A DNA stretch of 64,000 bases from Cladorrhinum sp. PSN259 (GCA_033725935.1 MU867107.1:124001-188000), one strand, 5' to 3'. Counted from the first letter of the stretch, positions 21,150-33,731 are shown. Notes: generated by a model from the sequence alone, not told the origin. Program-made: numbers and translations.

Positions 21150-23238
21150 ATGCCTCACCCTTTTGATCCGCTCAACCCAAAGGAGATCCAGTTAGTAAGT
21201 ACAGCAAATGATTTGATGGCTGCGAGAAAACGAAAGATACACGACTAACTTCTATTAGACAGCTGATATTCTGCAGCACCATGTTGCCGGCGCAGACATT
21301 ATATTCAGGGTTATTACCCTCCAGGAGCCTCCCAAGAGCGAGATGGTTCCATTTCTCGAACAAGAGCACGGCCTTGGTACTTTAGCAGAAGCCATCATTC
21401 CACCGCCGGCGCGCATCGCGAAAGTCCATGCATACGTAAACAAGGTCTTCAAGGAGTTCAAGGTCAACCTCGACAACAAGAGCATCATTTTTGAACAAAC
21501 TCACCTCGATCGGCACGCACACATTGACGGTGACTTTATGAGAAAGGTCGAACTCGCCTGCCTGGCTCATCCCAAAGTCAAGGAACAAGTCGAAGCCCTC
21601 AATCTGCCGGAAAATGCAACTGTGGTTGTAGAGCCCTGGACGTACGGCACGGACGGCATGAACGACATGTCCAAGCGAGTTACGATGTGCTGGTTCTACC
21701 TCCGTCTCTCAGACGACTTCGACGCAAATTACTACGCCTACCCCCTCGACCTCTGCGTCGAAATGTCTGAAGAACTCGATGTCATGAAAATTTTTCACCT
21801 CCCCTCAGGCGCCACCGACCTCTCAGCCATCGCAACCGCTGATGATAAGGACATGAACAAACCTCAAGAATTCGACCGCCGTAAAATCCACAAAGGAAGC
21901 GAGTATTACCCAACCTTGACACCACCGCCGAGAACAAGCACCAAACCCCTCCACGTCTCCCAGCCGGAAGGTCCCTCCTTCGCCACAAAAGGCAACTGCA
22001 TCACCTGGGAGAACTGGACTTTGCGGGTAGGCTTCAACTACCGCGAGGGTCTGACGCTGCACGACGTCCGCTTCCAGAATCGCAGCCTGTTCTACCGCCT
22101 CTCCCTGGCGGAGATGTTCGTCCCCTACGGCGATCCGCGAACCCCCTACACTCGAAAGGCGGCCTTCGATCTGGGCAACGACGGAGCGGGCGTGTGTGCC
22201 AACAACCTCCGCCTGGGCTGCGACTGCCTGGGACACATCAAGTACTTTGACGGCTGGGTCACCTCCCGCTCTGGAACGCCGTTGAAGCTGCCGAACGTGA
22301 TATGCTGCCACGAGATCGACGACGGACTGCTGTGGAAGCACACCAACTTTCGGACGGGAAACAGCGCGGTGGCCAGGTCGACGGTGCTGGTGCTGCAGAC
22401 CATCATCACGGCCAGTAACTACGAGTACCTGTTTTTGTGGTACCTGGGGCAGGACGCTTCGATTTGGTACGAGGTCAGGGCCACGGGCATCTTGTCGACT
22501 GCTCCTATCGGGTTTGGGGTGACGAGTCCGTACGGGACCGTTGTTGCGCCGGGGGTTTTGGCGCCTAATCACCAGCATTTGTTTTGTCTGAGGATCGATC
22601 CGGCCGTTGACGGTCGGGAAAACTCGTTGCTGGTTGAGGAGTCACACGCTATGCCTCTGGATGAGGAGACGAACCCCTTCGGGGTTGGTTATGTTACAAA
22701 GCAGGAATTCGTAGAGAGGGAAAAGGGGCTGGACTTGGATCACACGGTTGGAAGGGTGTTCAAGATTGTTAACGAAGCCAAGGTAAACGCGGTTACGGGG
22801 ACTCCGGTTGGGTTCAAGTTGCTGCCGTGTTATTCGCAGATGCTGCTGGCTCATCCGTCGAGTTATCATGCTAGGAGGTCCGAGTTTGGGGCTCATGCTG
22901 TCTGGGTCACAAGGTATGATGATGAGGAGATGTTCCCGGCTGGCCAGTGGACTATGCAGTCTGAGGGGAAAGGAGAGGGGATCAAGTCCTGGATTGAGAG
23001 CAGGGAAGAAGAAGTGAGGAACAGGGACATTGTTGTTTGGCACAATTTTGGGTCGACGCATAATCCGAGAGTTGAGGATTGGCCGGTGATGCCGGGAGAG
23101 AAGATGATGGTCGGGTTGAAACCCGTGAATTTCTTTGAAAGGAATCCTGCGTTGGATGTGCCAATGTCAACTCAGGAAAGGAGTTTGAGTGTCTTGGTTG
23201 TTGATAACGAAGGAAATGGGGGCGAAGCGTGCTGTTAA
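21150..23238 (+). CDS. Copper amine oxidase
   Basis: Exons 21150-21194 and 21259-23238 give 674 residues. The 45-nt first exon (MPHPFDPLNP...) restores the conserved N2-domain start that the long exon alone lacks. The enzyme deaminates primary amines to aldehydes, releasing ammonia and hydrogen peroxide. The topaquinone precursor is Tyr403 in TASNYEY. The catalytic base is Asp319 in AFDLGNDGAG. Copper ligands are His453 and His455 (NHQH) and the His in STHNPRVEDWPVMP. No signal peptide is visible, so it is probably cytosolic or peroxisomal, but the C-terminus (GEACC) is not a clear PTS1. Typical fungal members are about 650-700 residues, so it looks complete. Confidence 0.95.
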
Positions 23239-23458
23239 AATGAAGTGCCCTCATTGGTCAATCATCTCGTCTATTTATTCTTCTTTGGGGTCAAGGTTGA
23301 AAATGCCGGGCACCGCCCCCTTATCTACCTCGTTGAAAGCCTAGTCTTGGCCAGCTGCGAGGCGGCCCTTGAAAAAACACGTTATTACCCCGCTCGTTTC
23401 CAGTCAGTCTGGGCAACGCATATTTTTCTGTACTCTTTCGCTGCTCAATTATTTTAAT

Positions 23459-26303
23459 ATGGCTGATAACTACTACACGTACAACCCTATCGATCTCAGC
23501 ACGGATGCCATTCGACTTCTCCGTCTTCTCAGGGGGTCCGGAGCTGATCCGATAAAATGCGAAGTATTCGAGGCTTTGCTGCACCAGATCGAAGGTGTAC
23601 CCTACGAAGCCCTTTCTTACACCTGGGGCGACGCCGACTCGGAACTCTTCGAGATCGAGATTGATGGGAAGAAGGCGATGGTTAGACGAAACCTGTACTC
23701 GGCTCTTGGTGGTTTGAGGCAGTGTGATCAAGAGAGAGTCATATGGATTGATGCCATCTGCATTGACCAAGGGAACCACAGGGAGCGCGGCCATCAAGTT
23801 GGTCAAATGCGCGAAATTTATCAAATGGCGGAACAAGTCATTGTGTGGTTGGGCGAATGCACCGACGACATTGAGCTCCTCATGCACATGATGAACAAGC
23901 TGGACCAGCGAGCTGTCAAAAGACCTGACTATCGGAGGAGGTCTCTGGAGGTGTGGGAAAAAGAGTGGCCAGACCTCCTGAGTGATTTTGGGGGGGGGCG
24001 AGACTTCTCGATATGCTCGACGTCGGGCTGCACTCAACGACATACTAGGAAACCCTTGGTTTCAAAGAGTCTGGATTTTACAGGAGGTCTTTAATGCCAA
24101 GAAGGCCATTATTCAATGTGGAAGGATGACAGTGCCATCACGAGCATTCGTGGTGATGCCCACCTTGATGGAAATTGATACCAGCAGACACGTTCAAGCG
24201 GTGCTGGATATTATGCCTGGCTGCCTGCGGATAAGGGAGAATTCTTGGTGGCACAAGAGACCCGACCTTGCTGAACTCCTCAAGAGGTTCCCCGAGAGTG
24301 AAGCCTCCGATCCTCGCGACAAGATCTACGCATTGCTTGGAATTTCTAGTCCGTCGGATGCTTCTCCAAGCCATGTGCTCCGGCCGAACTACGAGCTCAG
24401 CCTCCAGCAGACTATTCGCTACACTGTATGGTACCTCATTGGCGGCCCTCAATTGAGCGAGACACCTCCTGAACTTCCCAACTGGGGTTTCAATCAGCTT
24501 CATGTTTTACTCAATTTGGATCAGCTACCTCAGGCTATCCTTGAATGGGCACTTATTCACGACTTTGAGTCGATAGCAACGTTGGTTGTAAGCATGTCCG
24601 AAATCAACATCGACTCTGTTCTTCCTGGGCTCGGATCATCACCAATTATGTTCCTGGCGAAGGACAAACAGAAAACGCACCATTTCATGTCAATTATTCA
24701 GTGTATCCTTTCGCGCAGCGGCGCACAAATCAAAGAAGACTCCTCAGAGGACCGGCCATCGATTGCACTGAACTTAGCAGTGAGATCGGGCAACATCATA
24801 ATGGCGAAAATGCTTTTGAATCGCCGGTATATCAATCCAAATCTAAAGGTGGCAAGTTACGGGATGTACGAGACACCTCTGAAATTTGTGTGGCGGCAAT
24901 ATATCGACCGACCCGATGATGAGACCTCAGGCTCGCTTCTCAAACTCCTTCTCTCGCATCATAAAATTCGTCCTTTCCAATTTGTTGATCCTGAAGATGG
25001 CGATGAAACTGTTCTGTTGAGCCCTCTGTACATGGCTGCCAAGGTTGGCTTCCGGGATGTTGCTGAGCGTCTCCTTCTGAGAGGCGACCACATTGATGGC
25101 GATAGTGAAACGATCGGAGAGTCGGCATTCGATGCTGCCTTGCGAGAAGGTCATATGGATGTTGTAAGCCTCCTCCTTGACTGGGGAAGGAGCCTTGAAA
25201 TGCTAGAGCCGTGGTTATTCACTGCATCAAGTCGCGGCCATGTTGACGTCGTCAGAGCACTTATTGATCGAGGTGTAAACATTCAAGTCAAATACCGCAA
25301 TGATTACGAATACCGCGGATACGTCAAGGATGCAGTGGGTGGCGAGACTCCGCTTTATGCCGCTTCAGCACACGGCCATACCGATGTCATGGGAGTTCTG
25401 ATTGATCGCGGAGCAAATGTGGAAGCAACTAATGGGAATCGTGGGGTGACGGCTCTTTATGGCGCTTCTCAAACAGGACAGCTGAAAGCCGTTTGGCTTC
25501 TTCTCGACCGTGGCTCAAAGATCAACACATTACCTGCCGCATATACAACGGAAGGCAAACTTACAGCCCTATACCTTACTGCACGTGAAGGTCATAGAGG
25601 CATCAAGCTTCTCGGCGTCGATGGCCAGGTTCCAACAGATAAGGGAGAAGTGTTGTGGATCGCAGCTGCCAGCGGAAGAACAGAACTGGTCAGGGCCCTC
25701 CTTGTTGAAATGGCTCCCGGGCCCGCGGAACTCGAACATAGAGATACAGATTCCAATGCGACGCCTCTCTGGGTCGCTTCAAAAGCAGGCCATGGAGATA
25801 TAGTACGCCTACTGCTCAATGCGGGTGCCGATGCATCCACTAGAGCGATTCATGTGTACCGTGGCTTTTGGCGACACAAGTGGATCCGTGCGCGTATACA
25901 CGCAGATGCCCAGACCACACTGTCTGCTCTCTGGGTAGCTTGCTATAACATGCATACAGAAATAGCGCGTATGTTAATCCAAGCAGGTGCAGATGTCAAC
26001 GAGAGCTTAGGTGATGGCATGTCAATCCTATGTTTTTGTTGCTCCTGGGGTGGATATGAAATAGTGCCGATGCTACTGGAAGCAGGCGCAGACGTCGACA
26101 GCAAGGACGACAAGGGTAGGACAGCGCTTTTGCTAGCTGCTGAAGAAGGACTCGTCACTGTTGTGAATCAACTCATTGCAAAAGGGGCAACTCTGACTGC
26201 CAATGAAGGTTGGCCACCTCGATGTGAGGGCGACTCCGGAAGAACCGTTCAACAGATTATCGAGGCGATCGCTATAGGGAAGGCGCGCCATGCACACCAT
26301 TGA
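23459..26303 (+). CDS. HET-domain and ankyrin-repeat protein with apparent frameshift
   Basis: The N-terminal frame carries the HET (heterokaryon incompatibility) motifs YEALSYTWGD and IWIDAICIDQ, then the Ile-Val-Trp-Leu-Gly block. It runs into a stop at 24094. The rest of HET (NPWFQRVWILQEV and on) and about a dozen ankyrin repeats lie in another frame from about 23982 to 26303. The frames meet at a run of nine G (23990-23998). One G fewer would give a continuous 947-residue protein. A 67-nt intron at 23982-24048 (GTGATT...TAG) would also restore frame (925 residues), but its donor is weak and it would remove sequence that looks coding (AALNDILG). HET proteins trigger cell death on non-self recognition in fungi. 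The break may be a true mutation, a homopolymer sequencing error or an unusual intron. The start at 23459 is the likelier; 23369 is also in frame. Confidence 0.82.
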
Positions 26304-28033
26304 GAGAGAACACTTTTTACTCAGTATACCGAGCTGCAGATCGTGTTGGCAGTTGTCAAATGTCGGGATATGTAAACGGGGTATCGTACCCGGGCTGCGA
26401 TATGTCTGCTAACAGCTGGCAAAGCGCAGAAGTGCACTTTGACGTCACACAAATGATGGTGCTAAACTGACAAACTTGCACTTTCACGTTACACATATGC
26501 AAGGACTTGCATTTCACGTTACACAAATTGTGGTGAAAACCGACAGAATTGCACGTTCATGTTACACAAATGATGGTGAAAACTGGCAGATGTAAAGAAG
26601 GGTATCGTACCCGGGGCATTATTGCACTTTCAGGTTACACGGTGCGGTCTGTGAAGAAAAGGGTAAGGTACCCGACGTGATCAACTGCAAGACTCTTCTC
26701 TCGGAGCAAAATGCAACTTTGTGCCGTTTTCGTTTGACCCATTCCTGAAAGGCACTTACAAATCTCTCCTCACTTGGTGCCAGGGTACACGGTCGACTAA
26801 ATATTCTTACAAAAAAACAACGACAGTGAGTTTTACAGTCTGATGATATATTACCACGCAAACGATGTATGGAAGGCCTACAAACTGTACTCTAAGCCTG
26901 TCTTCCTACTTTGTATCCTAATTCTACTTCTGTTTATGCCTGTTTAGTTTTTGTGGAAGCGTTTCTGACTTATTTTCGGATCTACTCTGCTTGACTTTAC
27001 GCCTGTTTACATCCATAAGGCATTCTTAACTCTTTTTCATGCGTGCTAGATATCTCAGTACGTATGCGCAATATCGCCGACCACAGGCGGCGAGTATTGG
27101 AGACAGCATGGCTGCAGCCGGGGGCCGTTCGGTCGGATCAGCGCCGCTAATTAACGGACCGATATGCTCCATCGATGCGCGCTTCGTCTACACGGTCTCG
27201 TCGGGTTTCGTTTAACACTCTTCCGGAAAAGGTCCTTTCGAAGCCTTCGACGCTCGTCGGACAAGCTTGTCCATCGCGCCCGCTGTCTTGGTACCGACAT
27301 CCAGCAGAACACCGTAACAGTACTGACGCACTTCGGGGTTTGCAGCATGGAGATCTGAGAAATGTTTCGCTCGGGCCCATCATCTCCATTGGCAGGCCCG
27401 TGAGTGGGCAATATGGCTCTGTTGACTGGTCTAGGCTACTTTCAACTGACCATATAGGTTCACTTCTTGATTGCACATATATGTCTATGCAAGTGATTCA
27501 CCTCTGTTCTGTTTACTTACTTCATTTAAAGTAAAATATAGATCCAAGTACGTTTGTCGATAATTGCTGTGATAACAGCTCGGTCCATGAACTTATACAA
27601 CAACGGGTGACGTTAAAAGTGGATAATAGCGACCGCAGTTCATCCGCCCGAAGCAGGACGATATCCGTCAAGATGGAAGCTCTCTACAGCATCATAAAAC
27701 CTGAGGGTTAATCGAATGTAGCTCTCGAGTCCAACAATGGCTTTTTGGTGAATAACCCGACGGTAGCCAATAAAATGCAATCTAATTTTTTTTAAGCTTC
27801 CAACTTTAGGTCTCGGGAATTCGGTGGAAAAGTTGCCCCTCCTGCCCCTCCATCGATAAGCAGCTTATCAATCAACAATCTGGAGAAAAGTATTTACCCC
27901 ACCTTATTTTCCCAGGTTCTGAACCTTCCCCCAAAGTCCTACTTTCCCAGTGAATACTTACACAAACTCCTCAATCACCAGCGCATTCCCCAAGAAAGCC
28001 AGCGAGAACGATCGAGCAAAATCACCAGGAAAA
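26304..28033. other. Intergenic, repeat-bearing
   Basis: Contains the degenerate repeat cluster listed separately at 26370-26680. From 26700 to 28033 I see only short frames (up to 109 codons) without recognisable domains. Confidence 0.5.
26370..26680. repeat. Degenerate tandem repeat cluster with hairpin motif
   Basis: Four or five imperfect copies of a unit close to TTGCACTTTCACGTTACAC, several followed by AAATGATGGTGAAAAC, lie between 26430 and 26640. The palindromic motif GGGTA-NNN-TACCC occurs three times: 26379-26391, 26600-26612 and 26661-26673. The first two are both preceded by ATGTAAA. The copies differ from one another, as in an old, decayed array. Confidence 0.75.
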
Positions 28034-29632
28034 ATGTCGTCCTCAAAACCTTCTCAAGACCACGAAGATGAGGACTCCGGTCCCGAGATGATCGACCAGG
28101 ATGAGGTGGAAGAGATTCTCGAGGATGGCGACCACGACGGCGATGTCGCAATGGACTCAGACGACGAAGACGGCGCCGAGGAGCTCGTCCTTCACAACGA
28201 TAGTATCGCATACTTTGATCTCCACAAAGACTCAGTTTTCGCCATCGCCCAGCACCCAGTATACCCCAGCCTGATCGCAACAGGCGGTTCCGAAGGCGAT
28301 GCCGACGATGCGCCCGGCAAGGGATACGTTATTGACACCTCTGCCGCCGCTTCCCGACCTGTTCTCCCACCGAGCTACAACTCAGACCCCAGTGCCGCGA
28401 CTCAGCAGACCACCGAGCTCAAACCCGTCTTCGAGATCGACGGACACACCGACAGCATCAACGCGCTTGCCTTCACCCTCCCGCGCGGTGACTTCCTAGT
28501 CAGCGGTGGCATGGACGGTAGACTAAGAGCCTACGCCGTCGGAATCACCAACAACTCTGCGCAGTTCAAGTTCATTGGCGAATCCCAAGAGACAGAAGAA
28601 GTCAACTGGGTCCTCCCATGCCCCTCCGCTGCACACCCAAACACAATCGCCATCGGCGCATCAGATGGCTCTGTCTGGGTCTTCACCATCGACCCTTCAG
28701 ACCCCGCCAACCCAATCCAGATCGTCCAGTCCTACTTCCTCCACACAATGGCATGCACGGCCGGCACCTGGTCAGCCGACGGCCTCCTCCTCGCTACAGT
28801 CTCCGAAGACTCCTCCCTCCACGTCTTTGACGTCTTCGGCGAAGCAGCAGCCAAGAACCTCATAACCGATAACGGCCAGACCGTCGTCTCCCTCCACGGC
28901 GAAGCCGACCAGCGCTTCTTCGTCGAGGGCGGGCTCTACTCCGTCGCTGTTGCCCCTTCGGGTGCTTTCTGCGCTGTGGGCGGCGCAGGCGGAGCCATCC
29001 GCGTAATCGGTCTTCCCAGACTTTCCGCTCAACCACAACAACCAAAAGCAGCTTCAAGACCTGTCCCCGTCCAGCGAGGACCCGCAGGCCGTCGCGCAGC
29101 TCCTTCCTCCTCACACAACTCTTCTACTTCTCAAGACCCTTCCGCAGGCGCGGGGCAGATTCTTGCGGCACTTAATGTGCAAGCAGACAGCATCGAGACG
29201 CTCACTTTCGCCCCCGCTCCTCAGACCCTCCTCGTAGCAGGCTCAGTAGACGGCAGCATCGCGGTCTTCGACACTGCCCGCTCGTTCGCGGTGCGCAAAC
29301 ACATCAAGAATGCTCACGAGGGCGAATCGATCGTCAAGGTCGACTTTGTTCGCTCAGCTACGGGCCCAGCTGCAGGTTGGCTGTTGACGTCTTGCGGTCT
29401 GGACGGCGTCGTGAGGAGGTGGGATCTTCGCGGCGCGACTGCATCTCAGCAGGCCGCTGCTCAGGCTGCTGCTCCTGGTGGTTCTGTACCGGCCACAGGG
29501 TTAGTGAAGGAGTGGAAGGGCCACAGGGGAGGTGGCGAGGGCGGTGGTGTCCTTGGTTTCGTTCAGGATCCCACGGGAGAGAGGGTGTATACTGCCGGCG
29601 ATGATGGTGTTGTTTTGGTTTTTGAGGCTTAA
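28034..29632 (+). CDS. sqt1: WD40 ribosome assembly protein SQT1 (AAMP family)
   Basis: A single-exon gene of 532 residues. The start at 28034 is the first ATG in frame and begins MSSSKPSQ. The upstream frame is open but lacks an ATG. An acidic N-terminus (residues about 10-50, Asp/Glu-rich) precedes a WD40 propeller. Blades are marked by HKDSVFAIAQHP, GHTDSINALAFT, SGGMDGRLRAY, WSADGLLLATVSEDSSLHVFD, GSVDGSIAVFD and the final TAGDDGVVLVFEA. SQT1 is the dedicated chaperone of ribosomal protein uL16 (Rpl10) and helps load it onto the late 60S subunit. An Ala/Pro/Ser-rich insert near residues 345-380 is probably a disordered loop. Family assignment rests on overall similarity of the acidic N-terminus and first blade. 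Confidence 0.92.
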   Translation: MSSSKPSQDHEDEDSGPEMIDQDEVEEILEDGDHDGDVAMDSDDEDGAEELVLHNDSIAYFDLHKDSVFAIAQHPVYPSLIATGGSEGDADDAPGKGYVIDTSAAASRPVLPPSYNSDPSAATQQTTELKPVFEIDGHTDSINALAFTLPRGDFLVSGGMDGRLRAYAVGITNNSAQFKFIGESQETEEVNWVLPCPSAAHPNTIAIGASDGSVWVFTIDPSDPANPIQIVQSYFLHTMACTAGTWSADGLLLATVSEDSSLHVFDVFGEAAAKNLITDNGQTVVSLHGEADQRFFVEGGLYSVAVAPSGAFCAVGGAGGAIRVIGLPRLSAQPQQPKAASRPVPVQRGPAGRRAAPSSSHNSSTSQDPSAGAGQILAALNVQADSIETLTFAPAPQTLLVAGSVDGSIAVFDTARSFAVRKHIKNAHEGESIVKVDFVRSATGPAAGWLLTSCGLDGVVRRWDLRGATASQQAAAQAAAPGGSVPATGLVKEWKGHRGGGEGGGVLGFVQDPTGERVYTAGDDGVVLVFEA

Positions 29633-30489
29633 ATGTTTTGTTTTATTTTCCGATGGTTATATAGAACGTCTTCATAGATGAAGATGTGTTTTATCGAGAG
29701 AGATGAACGATGTTGCTTGCATGGCCGGTCGGCGTTTTTGATTGCGTGCCCGGATGGTTGGGATTTGAAAAGGAGGAGGCGAGCGGATGAGAAAAACAAA
29801 AGCTTAGAAACCGGAGAAATGTCATCATGAGGCCAACAAAAATCTCCTTCAAACTTGGCCAGAATCTACTAGGGTTGTTTCTTTCCTCCAGCACGCCAAC
29901 AAGTTTTGTATTCTTTCCACGGTCTATTTGTTTGACTGTCCGTGTTATATGTATGTAGGTAAGTAACTCCTCCGGTACGCATAAACGCATTTTTTCCCAA
30001 TTCTTATTTACTTCTCCAATTCTTATTCCGTTCTATGGCCCATCCTCTCCACCTCTAAACTCCCGCCGTACATGTTGAACTTTGCAATCCGCTCTAAACG
30101 CCAGCCCCATGTTGAATAACCATCAAACCAACCTCAGTATCAGATTATGCTATCTTGAACATTGTATAACAACCCAAGTTTCAAATGTTCCCCATGCTCA
30201 TGTTGAAAGAGGAAGAAAAAAAAACCTCTTCTGTTTGTTGGACATGACCCAACCCGCCCCCCCCAAAAAAAAAAAAAAAAGGATAAAGAAATTGAGCATA
30301 TGAAATTCTTTCAGGGGTATATATTTTGCCTTGTTGAAAAAAGCCCACTTTATATGCCCTCTACCCGCACACGCCCTAAATACCAAATGAAAAGCAACGC
30401 CACGTTGATTCCTATATCATGTATTTTGTTGAACCGTAGCTGAAAATGAAACAAGCTTGAAAAAAAAAAGCATCTGTGCTTTTGTTGTT
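29633..30489. other. Convergent intergenic region
   Basis: This lies between the 3' ends of sqt1 and the glycine dehydrogenase gene. It holds a C8A16 homopolymer junction at 30257-30280. No gene supported. Confidence 0.5.
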
Positions 30490-33400
30490 CTATTCTTCTT
30501 GTACAGAGGATAAGTTACCACCAGTGGTATCCTCAACAGGTGGGCAAGTGCAGAACAGGTTGAGATCACCATAAGCTATAAAATGACATGTCAATAAACG
30601 GAAAATTAGAACAGTAGCCGGGAAGCAATCGACTTACTATCATCCACCCTGGCAACGCTGGGCCAGAATTTCTTCTCCTTGAGCCAAGGAAGAGGGTAGG
30701 CGGCCTTCGTACGGCTGTAAGGCCTATCCCACTTGGCACCGCCTTCACCATCACCGTTGATAATGTCGACCATAGGATGGGGAGCACTCTTCAGAACGTT
30801 GCCCTGACGGGGAGCCTTGCCCTCCTCGATTTCGCGGATCTCCTGACGAATGCTGATAAGAGCATCAATGAAGCGATCAAGCTCCTCCTTGGACTCAGAC
30901 TCGGTGGGCTCAATCATGAGTGTGTTTGCCACGGGCCAACTCATGGTCGGGGCGTGGAAACCATAGTCTTGGAGGCGCTTGGCAATGTCGATGGCCTCGA
31001 TACCGGCAGAATCGTGGAAGGGACGAGCGTCAAGGATGAACTCGTGAGCGCACCTGCCATGCTCGTTGGTGTACAAAATGGGGTAGTGCGGCTTGAGCTT
31101 GCTCATGATGTAATTTGCGTTGAGGAGCGTGACCTCGGTGGCCTTCTTCAGACCTTTTCCGCCCATTAAGAGATTATACGCCCAGCTTATGGGCAGGATG
31201 CCGGCACTGCCTTGAGGAGCACTGCTAACCGGGTATGTTTCGGGAAGGAAAGGTTTCAAATGCTCCTTAGCGCAGATTGGGCCGACACCAGGGCCCCCAC
31301 CGCCATGGGGGATGCAGAATGTCTTGTGGAGGTTAAGATGGCAGACATCTGCCCCAATTTCGCCAGGGGAGCATAGACCGATCTGAGCGTTCATGTTCGC
31401 ACCATCCATGTATACCTGACCACCATGCGAGTGAACTATCTCGCAGACCTTCTTGATCCCGGGCTCAAATACGCCAAAAGTGCTAGGATAAGTAACCATA
31501 ATAGCACCAATCTGACTCGAATATTGCTCACACTTGGCCTCCAAGTCAGCAATGTCCAAGTTTCCAGTCTTCGTATTGCACTTGACAGGCACCACACGCA
31601 TGCCCGCCATGGCAGCAGACGCTGGGTTGGTGCCGTGAGCGGAGACTGGGATCAGGCAGATGTCGCGCTTGGGTTCCCCTTTGTTCTGGTGGAATTTGCG
31701 AATGGCATTCAGCCCTGCGAACTCGCCTTGGGCGCCAGAGTTTGGCTGGACCGAGCAATGGTCCATGCCAGTGATGTTGCACAATTGAGCCTTGAGATGC
31801 TTGACAAGAACCCCGTACCCTTGAGCCAAATGCAAGGGAGCTAGTGGATGCAGATCTGCGAAGTTAGGATCCGTGATGAGAGACATCTCGGTGCTGCCGT
31901 TGAGCTTCATGGTGCACGACCCAAGAGGAATCATGGAGTGAACCAACGAAAGATCTTTGGACTGAAGGTGATGAATGTAGCGGAGCATCTCAGTCTCTGA
32001 ATGATGGGTGTTGAAGACAGGGTGGGTCAAGTAGGATGACTGTCGGCGGAGCGAATCAGGAATACCAGACACCGTAGACTGCTCTTCCAAGAGCCTTTGA
32101 AGGTCGGAGGAATGATCTGCGAAGAGGCTGAGTGACTTGCTACCCGATTTCAATTCGAGAAATAATCCCAAACACCTGATTAAGGCATCCTCAGAGACAG
32201 TCTCGTCAGCGCTGATTGCGATTGTATCGTCATCCAAGACCCTCACGCCAACACCATGACCCTGCGCCAGCTTCTGGGCAGCTTTGGATTTGCCAGGACA
32301 CTTGATGGTAACGGTATCGAACTGCACAGTCTCAGACCCAGCGTCCAAGCCGTGAAGCCGGGCGCTGGCTTGAATAACTCTTGCAGCCAGATGCGTCCTC
32401 TCTGCAATCTTTTTCAGTCCTTGAGGACCATGGTACACTGCATACATCGCACTCATATTGGCAAGGAGTGCTTGAGCAGTGCAGACATTGCTGGTAGCCT
32501 TTTCTCTTCTGATGTGCTGTTCTCTGGTCTGGAGAGATAGCCGAAGAGCGCGACCCCCCAGGCGATCCTTGGACACGCCGATCAGACGGCCAGGCATCTT
32601 GCGCTTGTATTTATCCTTGACAGCGAAGAACGCAGCATGGGGGCCGCCATACCCGAGGGGGACGCCAAACCTTTGAGAGTTGCCAAAGGCAATGTCGGCA
32701 CCCCACTCGCCAGGGGGTGTAAGTAAAGTCAGGGCTAACAAGTCGGTGGCAGCGCTGAGGAGAACCCCGTGCTTGTGAACGGCTTCGGCAAGATCCCGGA
32801 AGTCACAAACACGACCACGAGTGTCTGGGTACTGAACCATTACTCCAATTAAGTCGTTGCCCAACGACTCAAGCAATGCAGAGTAGTTTGTATACAAATC
32901 GGCGACCTCAATCTTGATACCGAAGCCATCAGCGCGACCACGAAGAACTTCAATGGTTCTGGGATGAAGCTGATCCGAAACAACGAACGTTTTCTCTGGA
33001 CGACTAGCTCTTGAGGCAGGCAGTGAGTTCAAAGACATGGTCATGGCCTCGGCTGCGGCTGTTCCTTCATCGAGTAGACTTGCGTTGGAGATCGGGAGAC
33101 CAGTAAGATCTGAAACCATGGTTTGAAAGTTCAGAAGGGACTCAAGACGGCCCTGGCTGATCTCGGCTTGGTAAGGAGTGTAGCTGGTGTACCAGGCAGG
33201 ACTTTGCAGTATATTGCGTTTTATAACCTCGGGTACAAACGTCTGATAGTAACCACCTCCGTAAAGGCTTGTATATGGTTTGTAGTTTGCCTTACCGATA
33301 GAGCGGAACAGACGTTGAACATCGATCTCCTGCAGACCATCGGGTCCCCCATGTAGGTATCCAGAGGCGAATAGCTCCCTTGAGGAGATAATATCCGAAG

Positions 33401-33731
33401 GAATAACATGTTTAACAAACTCTTCCATTGACGTAGCCGGAGGCGAGAGCTCTCTCATCATCTGCTGTACGCTGTCATCGTCGGGGCCGATGTGGCGGTT
33501 GGTAAAGCTCTCGTAGACGGGGAATAGTTCGGGAAGACGAAGAAATTTTTTTCTCTTATGCTCCGGCGCTTTTTCGGAGGCTTCGACAAAGGCACTGTCG
33601 GATGCGGGTGGGGTGGTGCTGAATGAACGAAATGTCAAGGAACGAGTACGGAGGACGGCCGATGTGCGGGACGTGAGTAACGAAGAGCCAAGGCTGCGTC
33701 CGAGGCGGCCAATTTGTCTTGCGACAGCCAT
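30490..33731 (-). CDS. gcvP (GCV2): Glycine dehydrogenase (decarboxylating), mitochondrial P-protein
   Basis: Two exons, 33731-30638 and 30575-30490, with a 62-nt intron (GTAAGT...TATAG), encode 1059 residues. The short last exon supplies the conserved end YGDLNLFCTCPPVE; without it the protein would end in intron sequence. The enzyme is the PLP-dependent decarboxylase of the glycine cleavage system in the mitochondrial matrix, working with the H, T and L proteins. The PLP lysine is about residue 803 in HLNLHKTFCIPHGGGG. The N-terminus (MAVARQIGRLGRSLGSS) is Arg/Ser-rich without acidic residues, a typical mitochondrial presequence. Both halves of the family are visible (RHIGPDDDSVQQM early; MIPLGSCTMKLN later). 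The start at 33731 is the first true ATG of the frame. The region upstream is shared with the divergent tom5 gene. Confidence 0.97.

Noticed and set aside
21823..22578. 251-codon minus-strand frame opposite the amine oxidase
   Set aside because: Antisense shadow of a gene with clear catalytic motifs.
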